Below, piece after piece: positions 13,863-28,831 of a stretch of DNA of 64,000 nt (position 1 is its first letter; every line of letters begins with the position of its first letter). This DNA comes from Castanea sativa (lineage: Eukaryota; Streptophyta; Magnoliopsida; Fagales; Fagaceae). The position numbers were made by a program, and so were the translations under genes. The stretch lies in assembly GCF_040712315.1 (NCBI RefSeq), contig NC_134013.1:77134001-77198000 (forward strand), written 5' to 3'. Below the pieces are notes generated by a model. It did not search any database. It saw only the letters and a program-made list of their open reading frames with translations, and was not told the origin of the DNA.

Positions 13863-14710
13863 CTAGTAAGTTACCCGTACGATGCACGGATAATATTATA
13901 ATATTTTATGTAAGATGGTATTAGAGAATGTTGTATATGTATTATAGCATAATTATTATAAAACTCTATTAGTAATGAGATCATCATAAAAAACAATTAT
14001 AAATTACACATACATATCCATTATAATTATTCAATTGAAGTAATGAGAAATAATATATAAAAAATAACTTTGGAGGAATATTATAAAATAAAAGTTGATA
14101 TAGAATATGTCTTTCTTTTTCTCTTTCTCCTTAATTCTAAAATAAAATACACAACCCAAACATCCACAGTCAATCACATCATTTACAAAACTCGTAAATC
14201 ACCTTAACATCAAAATCGTAACTACTGTTATCACTCAATATAAAATGTAAGCCCTCATTCCTTGGTTGTAACCAATTCATACGGATTAGGATTAGATGAA
14301 ACAACAATGTTAAAGTTAGGTAAGTGTTGTCGAAAGATTGAAAGTAAATGACATCGTTTTTGGTTTATGTGTATTTGATATGGGATAACATGAATGGCTA
14401 TGGGTAGGTATACATAAAATAGTAGAAGTGCAAGAGGCGAAATTGTGAATTAAAATACAAAGAGTTTTATATCTCTATGTGAATATTGAAAAGTCTAGAA
14501 ATATTGAACTAAAAGATACAAAGAATATTTATTTTTTAATTAGAATAGTCTTGAAATATTGAATCACATGAAACAAAAAGTTAATATTTATTTTGTTCTC
14601 ATCTCTGATGTGGCACTTGAGAATATTTCAATTCTCTTTGCATAGAATGCGTCACTTGGCAAAATTTTATGTTTTACCACATGAGATTTCTGCTTTTATA
14701 TATATATAGA
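13863..14710 (-). mobile_element. Non-autonomous Helitron
   Basis: Read on the minus strand, the element begins TCTATATATATATA at 14710. It ends with the hairpin CCGTGCATCGTACGG (13875-13889), eight bases and CTAG (13863-13866). The flanking bases are A before TC and T after CTAG, the AT target expected for Helitrons. At 848 bp it is too short for a Rep/helicase and contains no reading frame. Confidence 0.8.
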
Positions 14711-15866
<1,156 letters not shown>

Positions 15867-16278
15867 CGAGACCGATCCAATTGGCCCATTTAACTCGTAT
15901 AGAAGCGTTGGTCCATGAAATGCGTAGTCTCGCACGCGTACACGACCAAAACAAAAATAGAAAAGCTAGATATCTCCACGTGCGGAAGCAGTAGTAAAAG
16001 ACAAAACACAAAAGAGTCCTCCATTTACACTGCGAGTTGCACACCCATTCAGTAACAAATACCACACTACTCTCAATTTCTTCACTAGGTTTTATTGGCA
16101 AAATTTTGTAGTGGCAGTTCACTGTTTTCTAACCAGTGGTACTGAATCTGGCCCAACACACAGTGAAAAAATGATAGTCACTAACTTACAATTTTGCTTC
16201 TCTGCTACTTTTTCTTGACATTTTCGGCACATATATATGAGAAAATTTCAGAGTGCCGTGAATGATGTCCCAAATCTG

Positions 16279-18174
16279 TCAAGATTGTAGACAGGACTTA
16301 GGTTGAACAACTCCAGAATTGGTGCCATGGGCATTAGTACACTCAGAGATGATTTGCTGTCCAGATTTATCTGATTTAATCTTTATGTTGCTCAAATTTA
16401 TTCCAGTGCAAGCAACAGATTGACTGCAATTGAGGTAAATTGCTGCATTTGAGCTTGATGTTCCAACTATGTCATCATAGGTCACTTCGCTTATGTGAAC
16501 TCCAGTTGACTGTAGTTAGAAAAGTTAAATTTAATTAATTTGCATCACATATATCTTACAAGAAATTAACTACTATTCTTTCTAAATATAACAGAGTTTT
16601 GTATGATTTACCTTTGGTTCACAGTTACCTCTTGTACCATTAATATCGCAGTAATATTGATCGATATATATTGGGTTTTCTACTGATTCTAAGGTGATGT
16701 GCTCGAATGAAATCTTTCGAACGTAACCTAGTCCAATCTTTTTACAAATATTGTAAAAGTATTAGATATAAATAATAGAACACTATAATTATTTCTCTAA
16801 AAACAAAAACAAGAAGAATTGGTCTAGATTTCCTACCTGCCATGTCTTGATCCGAACTCCATTTGTTGTTCCCTTGAAATTAACCTTCTCCACATGAATG
16901 TTTTCGACTTTGACAGAATTTCCATACTTGCCTAAGCTTCCAACGCTGTTTTGAAACAAACATAAATATAAAAAATTAATCACTTGTTACAAATGTACAT
17001 GCCTAAGGTGATAAATTAATATGGTAACCAACACGAAGTTCAGAAATTGCATTCTAGCTAGCCTTTTGTTTTATAGTAGCCAAGAAGTTTCACTTTCAAC
17101 AACAAATCTTGGACCCTTTTTTATTCTAAATTTGAATAATTATCTTATCTAATTAAATGTAAAAAATATATAAGTCCTTGATGTGGAACTGCTTTTTTCA
17201 CTTTATTTTTTAAATCCTAATTATTAGCATATTTTCTCCGACAGAGCGTGGGGTGAATGTGCAGACAAAGCAGTATATGATAAATATTTTTTTTCAAAAT
17301 CAAAAGAGGATTGCGTTGAAGAAATAAAGGATTTCTAGCTTGGAAAGAAATGTAGTAGATAGATGACCCACCTTACTCCATGACCTGGTCCACATGTAAC
17401 ATATGATACGGTAATATTAGATGACAATTCTCCAATGGAAACACAGTCGTCACCTGTTGATAATGCAACGTTGAGTCGGTTTATATATCCATTGTCATGT
17501 CATTTTATAAATCTTTTATACTTGATTGCGTATTAATTAGTTTGATTGAACAAAAGTGACTAAAATTTCTTACCTGTAGCTATGACAGAGTTGTTGACAA
17601 AGACATTTTTTGAGAGTTCAATGTGAATGCCGTCAGTGTTAGGGCTACTTTCTGGAGCAGTTATATGCATATTCTGAACCAAAATATCACTACTCTGATT
17701 TACCACTACATGGAATTTGGCACTGTCAATGGTGTAAATGTCGCTAATAGTACTTCGCTTGCAATGTATGATATTCAATGCCTGCAATACACCGTACAGA
17801 TAGATATTATATATAGTAAAAAAAATTTTAAGAAAATGCACTTATTTAATTAATCATAAAAATGCCATATATGACAAAGAGTAATCAACATAAAGCAGAG
17901 GTTATAGATTTGAATTTTATCATATTTATAAATAAAAAAATACCAATGCATATAGTACAAAAATAAAATTAACCTTATACTGATACTTACCATTGGTATT
18001 ACTGTAGCGCATCCCATCTGGGGAAGAAAAAAGAAGAAGAAAGAGTTAGACATTGAAAAAAAAAAAAAAGATGTGGGAGAGTGAATTATAAAGATTAATT
18101 ATTTTTTTGGAGAAAGTACAAAGATTAATTATGATTGAACTTTAATTTAAAGATGGTTAATATTAATACTAATC

Positions 18175-18213
<39 letters not shown>

Positions 18214-19511
18214 TATTAATAACAGGATTCTCTGTTTGGGCTTTATCATTCTTAAACTCTCTAAAATGCTCTTATTTTTTAGTTAAATAATTTTAAACTT
18301 AAAAACACAAATTGGTTAAAAGAGTAATTTTCTATTTTAAAAAAAATTCTTAAGTTTTAGACTTCAAACTTTTATCAATTCTTGCTTAAAAAAAGATTCT
18401 ACAAATTAGGATACTATTTCAATTTTATTTTTAAACATTATTTAACTAAATTCAAGATAAAATAAAAAATAAAAATAAAAACCTAATTGCAAAGCACGTG
18501 TGTGTGTATGTATATATATATATAGGATTTGTATCCGTATATTCCGTACCGTATTAGGGTGATGAGCACAAGACAGGTCCCACCATTCCGAGCCATGGCC
18601 GTTAAAGGTGCCGCTGCCTGTGATTAGGAGTCCGGTCACACCATGAAATATTAGCCACCTTTTTGCGTTACGCCCCGTCCATACACTTGGTGAGGATGGC
18701 GCGTTAATTGTTCCTATTAACTGTACAAATTTCAATCATTTATATTATTTTCTTTTTTGTTTAATAGAATATATATAAACATTTTTATAGAATATATATA
18801 AAGAAATGAGAAAAATTAAGTACAATATTTTAGATTATTCAATTGAATTTAAACACCCAGTTGTATAAAATTTGATTTAAAATAAAAAAAAAAGATAACA
18901 TTACATATATTATTGGTCAATACAACTTAGCATTTAAATTTAATTAAAGAACATGCATCTAATAATTGAATCTAAATTTTATCGTAAAGTAATATATTCT
19001 TCACTATACATATTTCTCGTTACCTGAAATGAAATGTTGCTAGATTTGCATGGACCATGAAAAGTAAGAGGATAAACCAAAAAATCCTTGCTACTTGGCA
19101 CCACAACTGTAGGATTTTGAGTTGCTGCGCTACATGCAGCCTTCCATGCTGCCGAAAATGCCTGTACGTAGTACATAATTTTTAGCAATTTATATATACC
19201 AGCTAGGCTTTATATTTATTAGAAAGAGAGGGAGAAAAGAAACTAAAATTCACAAGGAAATTAATAAAATGTACATTGGAATCATCTGTTTTCCCATCTG
19301 CCTTAGCACCATAATCTAACACGTTGAAAATCGTTTGGGCACTTGAGAAAGGCAAATCAGCAGAAAATACCCCAAAAATTAGCATCAAAGCAAACACACC
19401 CTGCAAAGAGAAAAGTAATTAAATATTAATGTTTATAGTTTTAACCAAACCTAGTATTATTATCAAAAACCCAAAGAGTACAAGCTTCTCAGTTCTCACC
19501 ATGGCTTTCAT
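16279..19511 (-). CDS. Polygalacturonase (glycoside hydrolase family 28), copy PG-B, ten exons
   Basis: Second intact PG, in direct repeat with PG-A. Exons in transcript order: 19500-19511, 19275-19400, 19024-19161, 18550-18720, 17991-18017, 17574-17781, 17372-17453, 16837-16945, 16612-16737, 16279-16509. Every exon has the same length as in PG-A, so the product is also 409 residues. Signal peptide, NTD, DD, GHG, RIK and NYC motifs are all kept. Replacements are scattered and mostly mild. The exon 4 acceptor is followed by TTA (Leu) instead of GTA (Val), and exon 5 begins MGCATV instead of AGCATV. No stop or frameshift was seen. Its upstream region differs from PG-A (single 479-bp unit, longer ancestral segment), so the two may differ in expression. 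Which one, if either, is transcribed is unknown. Confidence 0.88.
18178..18212. repeat. (TA)n microsatellite in PG-B intron
   Basis: Pure TA run in the large intron between exons 4 and 5. PG-A has a shorter TA run followed by (CA)n at 2322-2349 in the same place, so the tract varies between the copies. Confidence 0.9.
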
Positions 19512-20261
19512 TATTGATTCTGAGACGTACGTACAGCTCGATTGAAGTTGTAGAATTAGTGGGTGATCTACAAGGAAACACAAGGAAAATTGAAGATTAG
19601 TCATAACTGGATAAATTTTAAAAGAAGTAATAAGAGTTATAATATTGTCAGTTAATAAAAACCGTAACTTTATCTAGGTATGAGAACGTGGATACCAACA
19701 TTTTTTTAAAGGGAATCCATATTCTCACAAAGAGGGCATTACGTGGAAATTTATATCTTTATTTTTTATCTGTTTCCCTTGTGTGATTTGCAACTAAACG
19801 TGATAATCATTCAACATTCTCAAAATTCTTAAAACATTACTAAGTTTTGCATTTTATTTGTAAGAAACTCCACTGAGGAGTTTACATTTTATTTTTTAGA
19901 AACTCTCAACTAAAAAGAAAGAGAAGCAAAACTCCAGAGAGAGAGAGAGAGATGATTACAGCTAAGGTGCTCACGTTTGGGACTGTATGTGTAGCAAGTG
20001 CAATTTTTTGCAACAAGAAAGAAATTGGTCAACATGGGTATTATTGTTGGAATAACAGCAAATTAATAACGTCGACAGGTCTAGAAAAATTTAAGGGAGA
20101 AACAAATTTTTTCTAGGAATATAACAAATTTAAGGTAGAATAACATATTATTACTAGTAATATAGCAAATTTTATCCCGCAAAAACGATAAGACAAATAA
20201 GGAAAATGATGAAAATAGAACAAATAAAAACTAACTGACTCATCAAAGAAAATAATTCATA
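19512..20261. other. PG-B upstream region
   Basis: Presumed promoter side of PG-B. AT-rich, no coding sequence. It keeps about 100 bases (19965-20070) that PG-A lost and that survive in the PG-C block near 30790-30870. Confidence 0.55.
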
Positions 20262-20266
20262 GTGGT

Positions 20267-20540
20267 TGTAAGGGGCGAACTTGCGGCCTTGCCCAAGGTT
20301 GGAATTGGGCTGGGTTGGAAAAGAGGCCCAATACAACTAATTTGTAGAGGTGGATGGTCAAGGTCAACCTTTTAAGCCCTAGTAGCCACGGTTTAGTAAT
20401 TTAAAGGAAGAAGGTTAGCAAGGACAATAGTTGTAGCAAAGAAATACCGCAAAGAAATAGAGATTCTTAATCAAGTTCTTCCTCAGGTTGATCGAGGAGC
20501 AATGATTGCTTAAAGATACGGTCCTCGGTTTTACAGTGAT

Positions 20541-20599
<59 letters not shown>

Positions 20600-21088
20600 G
20601 AAGTTTTTTGATCCTTTGGATGGAGGACCTTCATTCCTATATATAATTGTTTGGATTGCATCTCAGCCCTCCACTTGGCTGGTCTTTGATCTTTCATTGG
20701 ATATTTGTCTCATCATTGCTTTACTGGTGGAGATAAAGTAGGCTGCAAGCTATGAAGGTATTGTTCAGGGGTCATTCTGCTATTAATGCGGTAGGCTGAG
20801 CTGGTATAGTGTATTAAATGTGGAGGTGATAGGTGCTTTATCTAAAAGCTTCTTCCTGCTCTTGCTTGTATGTCACTACTGACTTCCGCGGTATTCAACC
20901 TTATGATCTTGGTGGTTTATTTATGGTCTCCCAAGAAGTATTCGCTCCTCGGGCGGGTTGTCCTCCTCGATTTCCCCAACTGAACTTTCCAGGCTGGACT
21001 GGGCCTGATCTGATGAGTAGTTGGCCCCAGTTGCCCTCGGGTGGATTCCACTTGATAATTCCCTCTCTTTGGACTTTCCCCTCCCGCA
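20267..21088 (+). mobile_element. Solo LTR, copy in block B
   Basis: Same insertion as 4793-5585, with target duplications GTGGT at 20262-20266 and 21089-21093. The ends are TGTAAGGGGC and CTCCCGCA. It is longer than its twin mainly because a CT tract at about 20544-20596 has expanded to some 26 repeats. A TATA-like CTATATATAA lies near 20636. Confidence 0.9.
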
Positions 21089-21093
21089 GTGGT

Positions 21094-22889
21094 GATGTAA
21101 ATTTTTAGCTTACAGATTCGTTATCTAATTTTCTGGGATAAGTGGATAAGTTGCAGAGTTGATTGAACATGATATCAATATTGAGAACTATTCCACATGA
21201 TTATTGCTTTCTAAAAACAAAAGGGATAAATTTAATTGTTATACAAAATATAATCTACTTCCATATTGATATGAATTCGTTTAGGGTCTGACTGACATTT
21301 TCTATGTTCTCTATTTTGTTAGAGTGCCTATAAACTATAAATTAAGTAGCATAATTAATGGGGGTGAGGGAAATGCGAAACTTATGATAATGAGCATTTT
21401 ACAAAACGTTTCATAATTTAGGAATTTCCGTTTGGATCATGCAAAACCATTTTTCTTAATAAAATGACAAGAATGATTAAAAGAATGTAGCACCAAGCTT
21501 TCTCAAAATATTTCAATATGAAACTACATACTATTTACTGTGAGCTATCAAAACACCCTTTTAAAACCATGACAAGTCGCCATAAAGACGTTAGGTATGC
21601 CACAAAGACCTCAGTTATGCCATAAAGACATTAGTTATGCCATAAAGACATCAATCCGCCACAAAGATGGGGTGCCAAGATACCAATATCACAAAGACTA
21701 CGACATCTGGTTGGGTAGTTACCGAGTAATCACATGTCACAGCCCAAGGGTAAAAACATGAAAACCTCACAGTTTACATAAAATCAAAACACGGTTTAAT
21801 TTCAAGAAGTTTCACAAAAAACCTTTGAAATACCCTATATATTCACAAGGTTCTCAAATTTTCCAAAAAATCCATTCTCAAGAATTATATCAAAGATGCT
21901 TATCTCTTTCATATTAAAAAATCGTGCATTTCCCATATGAAATATTAAACATAATGCACTTTTCATATATAATCATATATAACAAGGTCACAACATAATA
22001 CTTTTTAAGAAAACATAGTTCCATAAATAATTTTCTAAAATGTGTTTGACCGAAAAACAAAGTTTATGCAACGTGGTTATTTTTTAAAAATCTCATTAAA
22101 AAGCTACTTACCTCAGCAGTCCAACCCAAATTTACCTCAACTGGGCACCGCATTCAACCAATCAAGTTACTAGTTCCATCACTAAGTACCTTGGAACCTA
22201 AAACACAAGTATCAAGCCTATTAATAACAAGGCTTATTACAAATTACACTATCAAATTTGTCTCCATAAATCGAAAAGGATTCCTTCAAAAATCAAACCT
22301 AATGTCCTAAAGCCTAGCTTGACCATCCCAAGACAAGTACCCCTACCCAACTGGCAACCAAACGAGCATACAAGAAACTTGTAGGACTATAACGCAACCA
22401 AAGCTTTTAATTTCCCTACCGCAAACAATGTGCATTTACCAACATGATACAAAGTATGTCGCTACCAATCCATGATAAAATTAGCCAAAGTAAGACACTT
22501 GTCAAAGAAAGCACATATGAACATACAAGCTAAACCACACAACAATAGCTTGGAGTAATTTCCTTAAAGTTTCAGCATCCTAATCACACTTTCAGATAAC
22601 TTGCAACAAGTCAGCCCTTTTTATAAAATTCGTTTGGTCCACTTAGTGTTACCTAAAAAGCTTGAGATTAAATAAGGAGAAGCCTTTATACGTTTAGTAT
22701 GTACCACCAAAAATTTGGCTCAAAATGATTTTTCTATAATTTATTAAAAATCATGTAATGCAGCTTACTCAAATTTGTTAAGGATAGATTTTCAATCCCA
22801 AAATAAAATTACTATAATCTTAATACTATGTCAAAAACTTTCAGACTTGATTAACCTTAAAACTATACATGTTTTAGCACATGATAACA
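21094..22889. repeat. Block B non-coding segment
   Basis: Counterpart of 5591-8256, lacking the bases equal to 5872-6592. Contains the same roughly 20-bp repeat near 21595-21660. No coding sequence. The match to block A stops near 22889. Confidence 0.75.
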
Positions 22890-23033
22890 ACTAGGGTAGG
22901 AAGAAGAATATCTACTTTGTATCATATTATTGAATGTGTGAATATTTGTCTCTCCAAATCGTCCACATCATGCAAATAGGGATAACCTCAAATCTTACTT
23001 TTCTCACTATGACTAGTGTCTTCGGAAAGTTAA

Positions 23034-23563
23034 GGGGCTGTTTGGATTTTGGTATTTTCATCACCCATCACTCTGTTTTCATTACTCATTACTCAAAAAT
23101 AGTGGGACCAACACAGAGAAGACTGTTTGGATTTGTTTTCAACTCTTGTTTATATCACTCAATTCTCTGATATTTTAGTAATGAGCTAGCAAAACTGAAA
23201 ACAAGTTTTTGGTGTTTTTGAGTTATAGAAACTGAGTTATGATGGCATTCTTGTAAATACACACACATTGAGGGACCCAGCAGCTGCAACTTTTGACTTC
23301 ACACCAATGGCTCACACACATTAAGGGACCCACCAGCCGCAACTTTTGAATTCACACTAACGGCTCCTTCATGTGTTGAACTTACATGATCATTTCACAC
23401 CACAAGAAGTGATGATTGGGTCCCACAAAAAGTTTGGATTTTGGAGTTATCAGAAGTTGGAAATAAGTACCAAACATGCCAACTTAAGAAGTTGGAGTAT
23501 TTTCAGTGATGAGTGATGAAAATTAAGCGATGATTGAGGACTTCTTTAAAACCAAACAGCCCC
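23034..23563. mobile_element. PIF/Harbinger (Tourist-like) MITE, copy 1
   Basis: Terminal inverted repeats GGGGCTGTTTGG and CCAAACAGCCCC are flanked by the 3-bp target TAA on both sides (23031-23033 and 23564-23566). Length 530 bp, no transposase. The reading frames inside are not genes. A second, end-truncated copy lies inverted at 35832-36268. Confidence 0.85.
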
Positions 23564-23566
23564 TAA

Positions 23567-24668
23567 GATTGTGGACCATAACTCGAGCCACGTTACTCTG
23601 TGAAGGAACAACTAGACATTGTTTCTAAGTTTGGAATAATGTTTTTTTAATGAAATTTTATCTTACCTACCAAAAAATATTCTTTTAGGTTGCTTTATGT
23701 TAGAAAGATTCATTTTTATTTAAAAATTATCTTAAGAAAAATTAAAGCTTTGGTAAACTAAGGAAAATTAGGAAGCAAGGTTATTTTGAAGTCTCTTGGG
23801 GATCTCGATCTGCTTTTTAAGAGCTATAGATTGTTTTGTCTTTAGAGCACAAGAATCTGTATATACCATAAACAACATCAAATAACAAAACCAAAATATT
23901 TTAATGGAAAGAATTGAGAGAAGTTATATTTTTTTTTCTTTCCTCATCTATTGAACTAGCCACGCCTAAAGGGTAGGAAGAAGCCTCTAGAACTCTTGGT
24001 GGTGGCCAATGTGTAAAGAAGAGCCTTCCATGGGTCGGCCACGAGAGAAATTTAAGAGAAATAGGATGAGATTCACGAGGGGGTGAGGGAGGACTGAGGA
24101 GAGATTCGGGAGAGAGAGGTAGAGGGATGTGTGGTTGTGTTTGAGTGTAAAGAATGGGGAGTAGCCGGTCAAAAGGGAGGGAGATATTTGTGGGAAGCTT
24201 ATGGAGAATGAAGTTACATTTACATTATAACTACCTATTTTTTCAGATAGGCTTTACATAATACTTTTTATTTTTTTATTTTATTTAAATATTATTTCTT
24301 CATTATTACTTTAATCTTTATTTATTATTTTTTAATCTTTCTTTATTCTTCCCCTTCAAACAAACTCAACATAATCCAAAACTCAGACCTAGAAGCCCAG
24401 ATAGCAACAAATGTCAGGAACATGAGCAAATCTTAAAAGCAGCAAATCATCAACTCATACAAAAATCAACAAATGCAAATATCGGTGGCCATGGGCCCAT
24501 GATGAAATCTAATACATTATGATGGGAAAACCCATATGATGAAATCTAAAGATGAAAAAGCCATGCAATCAAATTTGAGTACTTGAGCTGATGTTCTTAC
24601 TTGTGGTTGAGGCGAACTCCGATTGCAAGCCACCGTCGTCTGGGAAATTCACTTGAGAGGAGGACTAG
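23567..24668. other. Intergenic spacer
   Basis: No coding sequence or recognised repeat. AT-rich with a G-rich stretch near 24060-24180. Short frames here have no family resemblance that I can see. Confidence 0.45.
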
Positions 24669-26015
24669 TTTTGCTGCCTCCTTTCCTTTGTTTTGTGAGA
24701 AGAAACAGAGAGACAAAAAAATCCAGAAGAAAGTGAAAAAAAGTAATGTCATATTCGGTGGGGCTGTAATACTATTGAGAATGCCATTCAAATTCAAAGT
24801 TTGAAGTATCTGGCCTTCAATCTTTCTTTTTTGTCTTTTAGGTGGGTCCCTAGAGAAGCCAATTAGGCCACCCACTCTTGCTAAATGGAGTTTGATGTAC
24901 AGTATGTTTGGTTCTTTTCACTTTGGTCCCTTCCTTTTTTGTTAAGGTTATTAGGAAGGAGGTTGGGTGACTTGTTGGTTTGTAGTTTTTACTCTTTGAA
25001 TAAAATTATCCATTCATCAACAAAAAAAAGAAGATAAATTATATTGCTAATGAATAGTGATTAGTGATCCATCATGTTTGGAGAGGTACTGCTCATAGGC
25101 AAAAAAACTTTTTAACATACAGAGAAATTGTTAGAGCATTGTTTTTAGTTATACGCTTTGTTACATAGAGTATTTTGGTTTTGGCCACATCATTGGATAT
25201 GCTCTAAGAGTTATTTTTGTGAGATCTATGAAGTTTTGTACTTTCTAACTCTATCAAGCGCTTATCGAAAATCATACTTATATTGCTAGTACTAGAGTAA
25301 AAATTGCAGTCAAGCTTTAACTATCAAACGTACTGAAAATCAAGACATGTTTTGCTGCCTCCTTTCCTTTGTTTTGTGAGAAGAAACAAAGAGAAAAAAA
25401 TCCAGAAGAAAGAGAAAAAAGTAATGTCATATTCGGTGGGCTGTAATACTATTGAGAATGCCATTCAAATTCAAAGTTTAGTATCTGGCCTCCAATCTTC
25501 CTTTTTTGTCTTTTAGGTGGGTCCTTAGAGAAGCCAATTAGGCCGCCCACTCTCTTGCTAAATGTACAGTATGTTCGGTTCTTTTTGACTTTGGTAACAA
25601 CCCTTCCTGTTTTGTTAAGGTTATCAGGAAGGAGGTTGGGTGCCTTGTTGGTTTGTAGGTTTTTTCTCTTTGAATAAAATTATCCATTCATCAAAAATAA
25701 ATAAATAAATTATATTGCTAATGAACAGTGATCCATCATGTTTGGAGAGGTACTGCTCACAAGCAAAAAACTTTTTAAGATACAGAGAAATTGTTGGAGC
25801 ATTTTTTTTAGTTTTACGCTCAGTTATGGAGAGTATTTTGGTTTTGGCCACTTCATTGGAGATGCTCTAAGAGTTATTCTTGTGAGATCTATGAAGTTTT
25901 GTACCTTCTAACTCTATCAAGCGCTTATCGAAAATCATACTTATATTGCTAGTATTGGTGGAGTAAAAGTTGCAGTCGAGCTTTAACTATCAAACGTACT
26001 GAAAATCAAGACATG
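24669..26015. repeat. Tandem duplication of about 681 bp
   Basis: Unit 1 is 24669-25349 and unit 2 is 25350-26015. Both start TTTTGCTGCCTCC and end AATCAAGACATG. The copies differ by small indels and substitutions. Each holds a short palindromic stretch beginning near TTAGAGCATT and ending ATGCTCTAA, probably an embedded small MITE. No gene is recognised. Confidence 0.85.
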
Positions 26016-27185
26016 AACTGGAGATTCATGTGAGAGCAGATCCAAATCAAAGAAGTCTAAGGGGTTCAAAACTGAGTTTGGTAATTGTGTTAGATTTATT
26101 ACGAATTGGTATTAATCTTGATTGTAAATCTCAATTTTATATAATAGATTGTTCTCTTGTGATAGTTCCCCCTAGGTTTTTTACCTTGAAACAAGTTGTT
26201 TTATTAGTTTTCTTAGGTCGTCATATCATTGTGTTATTTACTTTTTTGTTGTGCATGATATGTGTGATGGATGTTTAATCTAGATCTACATAATTAACCT
26301 AAAACTTAAGTCTTTTATATACATAATGTAATATTGTTATTAACGATGTTTCTATTGACCAAAAGGCCAATAAGGACTATGCAGCATGGCATGAATTTTT
26401 CCAATTGTTTGGCAAAAACTTTTAGCCTTCAGTTTTTAATTACAAATTTATCATAAAATCTTCCAAAAACTTTATATAATTTGTATCGTATTTAGCAAAT
26501 AAACTACCCAAAACCACGGAATACTCAAACAGATAATCTAGTATAGAACAATTGAAAAAGTGAACGAGGTAGAGAATAACAATGAGAACTGAATCAAGAA
26601 GCGTGGCGTCAATGTTGGAATTGCCTTGAGTGTTGTTGGTCAACAACATTATCATCGTATGTATTATTATTCGGGCAGAGCTTGTGTCCAATAGAAATTT
26701 TCACTGGATACGGCAGGATTTGGACACGTGTCCAAGAGTGGACATGTGTCCTCAATCCAATGTGTCCAGTGAAAACTTTCACTGGACATAAGCCACACCC
26801 TTATTATTCTACCTAAGGAATTTATTTAAAATGAAAGGAATTTTTTCCTTCATGTAACTTGTATAAGTCATATCCTTAAAACTCTTTGGAACTTAAAAAT
26901 ATTTTTTCTTTTTGTTCTTTTAGTTGGGTTGGGGTGCTAAATTGAATAGCCCGTGTTGTAGTCATATGCTCCTTTGAAACCAAGACTCTTCTGTGTTGTA
27001 ATAACTCTTCCCTCCCAGTTGCTATCTGGCATGTTCATAGCCTTTTCTATGGGAAATTCATAGCCTTTTCTAAGAGGCAGTAGTGACCTTTTGTAATGCA
27101 TGTATGAATTACTGAGCATTATCCTGTAATCATCTCATATGATTTTAAACATTGTCTTTGCATTTTGATGTGAATGCACCGATGG
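26016..27185. other. Intergenic spacer with a small fold-back
   Basis: No gene recognised. At about 26670-26797 two arms around GTCCAGTGAAA and TTTCACTGGAC are inverted relative to each other (roughly 30 bases each), suggesting a short MITE. No target duplication was found. Confidence 0.4.
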
Positions 27186-27955
27186 ACAATTTCTTCACTA
27201 GGTTTTATTCACAAAATCTTACAGGGGCAGTTCACTATTTTCCTAACCAGTGGTACTGAATCTGGCACAACATAAAATTATTACAATGAAATAATAGTTA
27301 CAAACCTACAATTTTGCTTCTTTAATTTGCTGCTACTTCTTGACATCTTCTCGGCACATATGAGAAATATTTCATTGAGTGCCTTGATGTCCCAAATCTA
27401 TAAAATACAAACCCTGATTATCTGGTCAAGATTGTAGACAGGACTTAAGGTTGAACCATTCCAAAATTGGTGCCATGGGCATTAGTACACTTAGAGGTGC
27501 CATGTCCAGATTTTTCTGATCTAATCTATATATATGCTCCTCAACATTATTCCAGTGCAAGCAACATATTGACTGCAATCGAGGTTAATAGCTACATTTG
27601 TGCATGATGTTCCAACTATGTCATCGTAGGTCACTTCACTTACGTGAACTCCAGTTGACTGTAGTTAGAAAAGTTAATATAATTTGTATTATATATATTA
27701 CATTTATCTTACAAGAAATTAATGACTATTCTATAATGGGGTTTTGTTTGATTTACCTTTTGTCCATAGTTACCCCTATAACCTCCAATATCGCAGTAAC
27801 TTTGAAAAATAATTATTGGGTTTTGTACTGATTGAAAGTTGACGTGCTTGAACATAACCCTTTACAACCTTTTTACAAGTATGGTATAAGTATTAGATAT
27901 AAATAACAAAAAAATATATAATTACCTAAAATTATTAAAAAAATAGATAAATTTC

Positions 27956-28104
27956 TAAATTTAGGGAGAGCCTTAGGTCTAGTGTTTTATGTACACTGGA
28001 CCAGATGGGATGCTACTATGTGACAATTTTAGGACATTTGACAGCATTAATCCCACCTAGTCCAGTTCACTAGACACTAGACCCAAGCTGAACCCCTAAA
28101 TTTA
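27956..28104. mobile_element. Small MITE inside the PG-C intron
   Basis: The ends read TAAATTTAGGG... and ...CCCCTAAATTTA, and the inner arms GGTCTAGTG/CACTAGACC continue the inverted repeat. About 149 bp, no coding capacity. A TA target is possible but not proven. Confidence 0.6.
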
Positions 28105-28727
28105 TTACCTATCATGTCTTGATTAGAGCTTCATTTGTGGTTCCCATGAAATTAACTCTCCTCACATGAATGTTTTCGACTTTGAAAAAATTTTCACTCT
28201 TACCTATGCTACCAATGCTGTTTTGAAACAAACGTGAATATAAGAAATTAGAAATTAAATTCTATAAAAATGTGATATAAAACCCAAGTTTTACTCCCTC
28301 CAATCCAAACATGTCAAATTATTTTACACATATAAAAAAACTAAGCACAACCACACTCAATCAATTCTAATACCAATTTGAAAATCTAACAAAATTAAGA
28401 GTTTGTTAAGATGTTATTAAGTGTAGTAGGATGTATTGAGTTTTAAATAAAAAGTTAATATAACAATTTCTTATTTGATGGTGTAAAACATGAGATTTAC
28501 ACCACATCTTTGACCATGCCTAAGGTGATAAATATGGTAACCAACGCAAAGTTAAGAAATTGCATTGTAGCTAGCCTTTTGTTTCATAGTAGCCAAGAAA
28601 TTTCAACAACAAATCTTTGACCATTTTTGTTCTTAATTTGAATGATTATCTGATCTAATTAAATGGTAAAAATTGACTAGTCATTGATGTGAGAAATGCT
28701 TTTTCCATAAGTGGATTGTGGATTATC

Positions 28728-28728
28728 G

Positions 28729-28787
<59 letters not shown>

Positions 28788-28831
28788 GTGTGTGTGTATA
28801 TGTATGTATATGTATGTATGTATGTATGTAT
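28728..28831. repeat. (TA)n(TG)n(TATG)n microsatellite
   Basis: Compound dinucleotide and tetranucleotide tract within a PG-C intron. Confidence 0.95.
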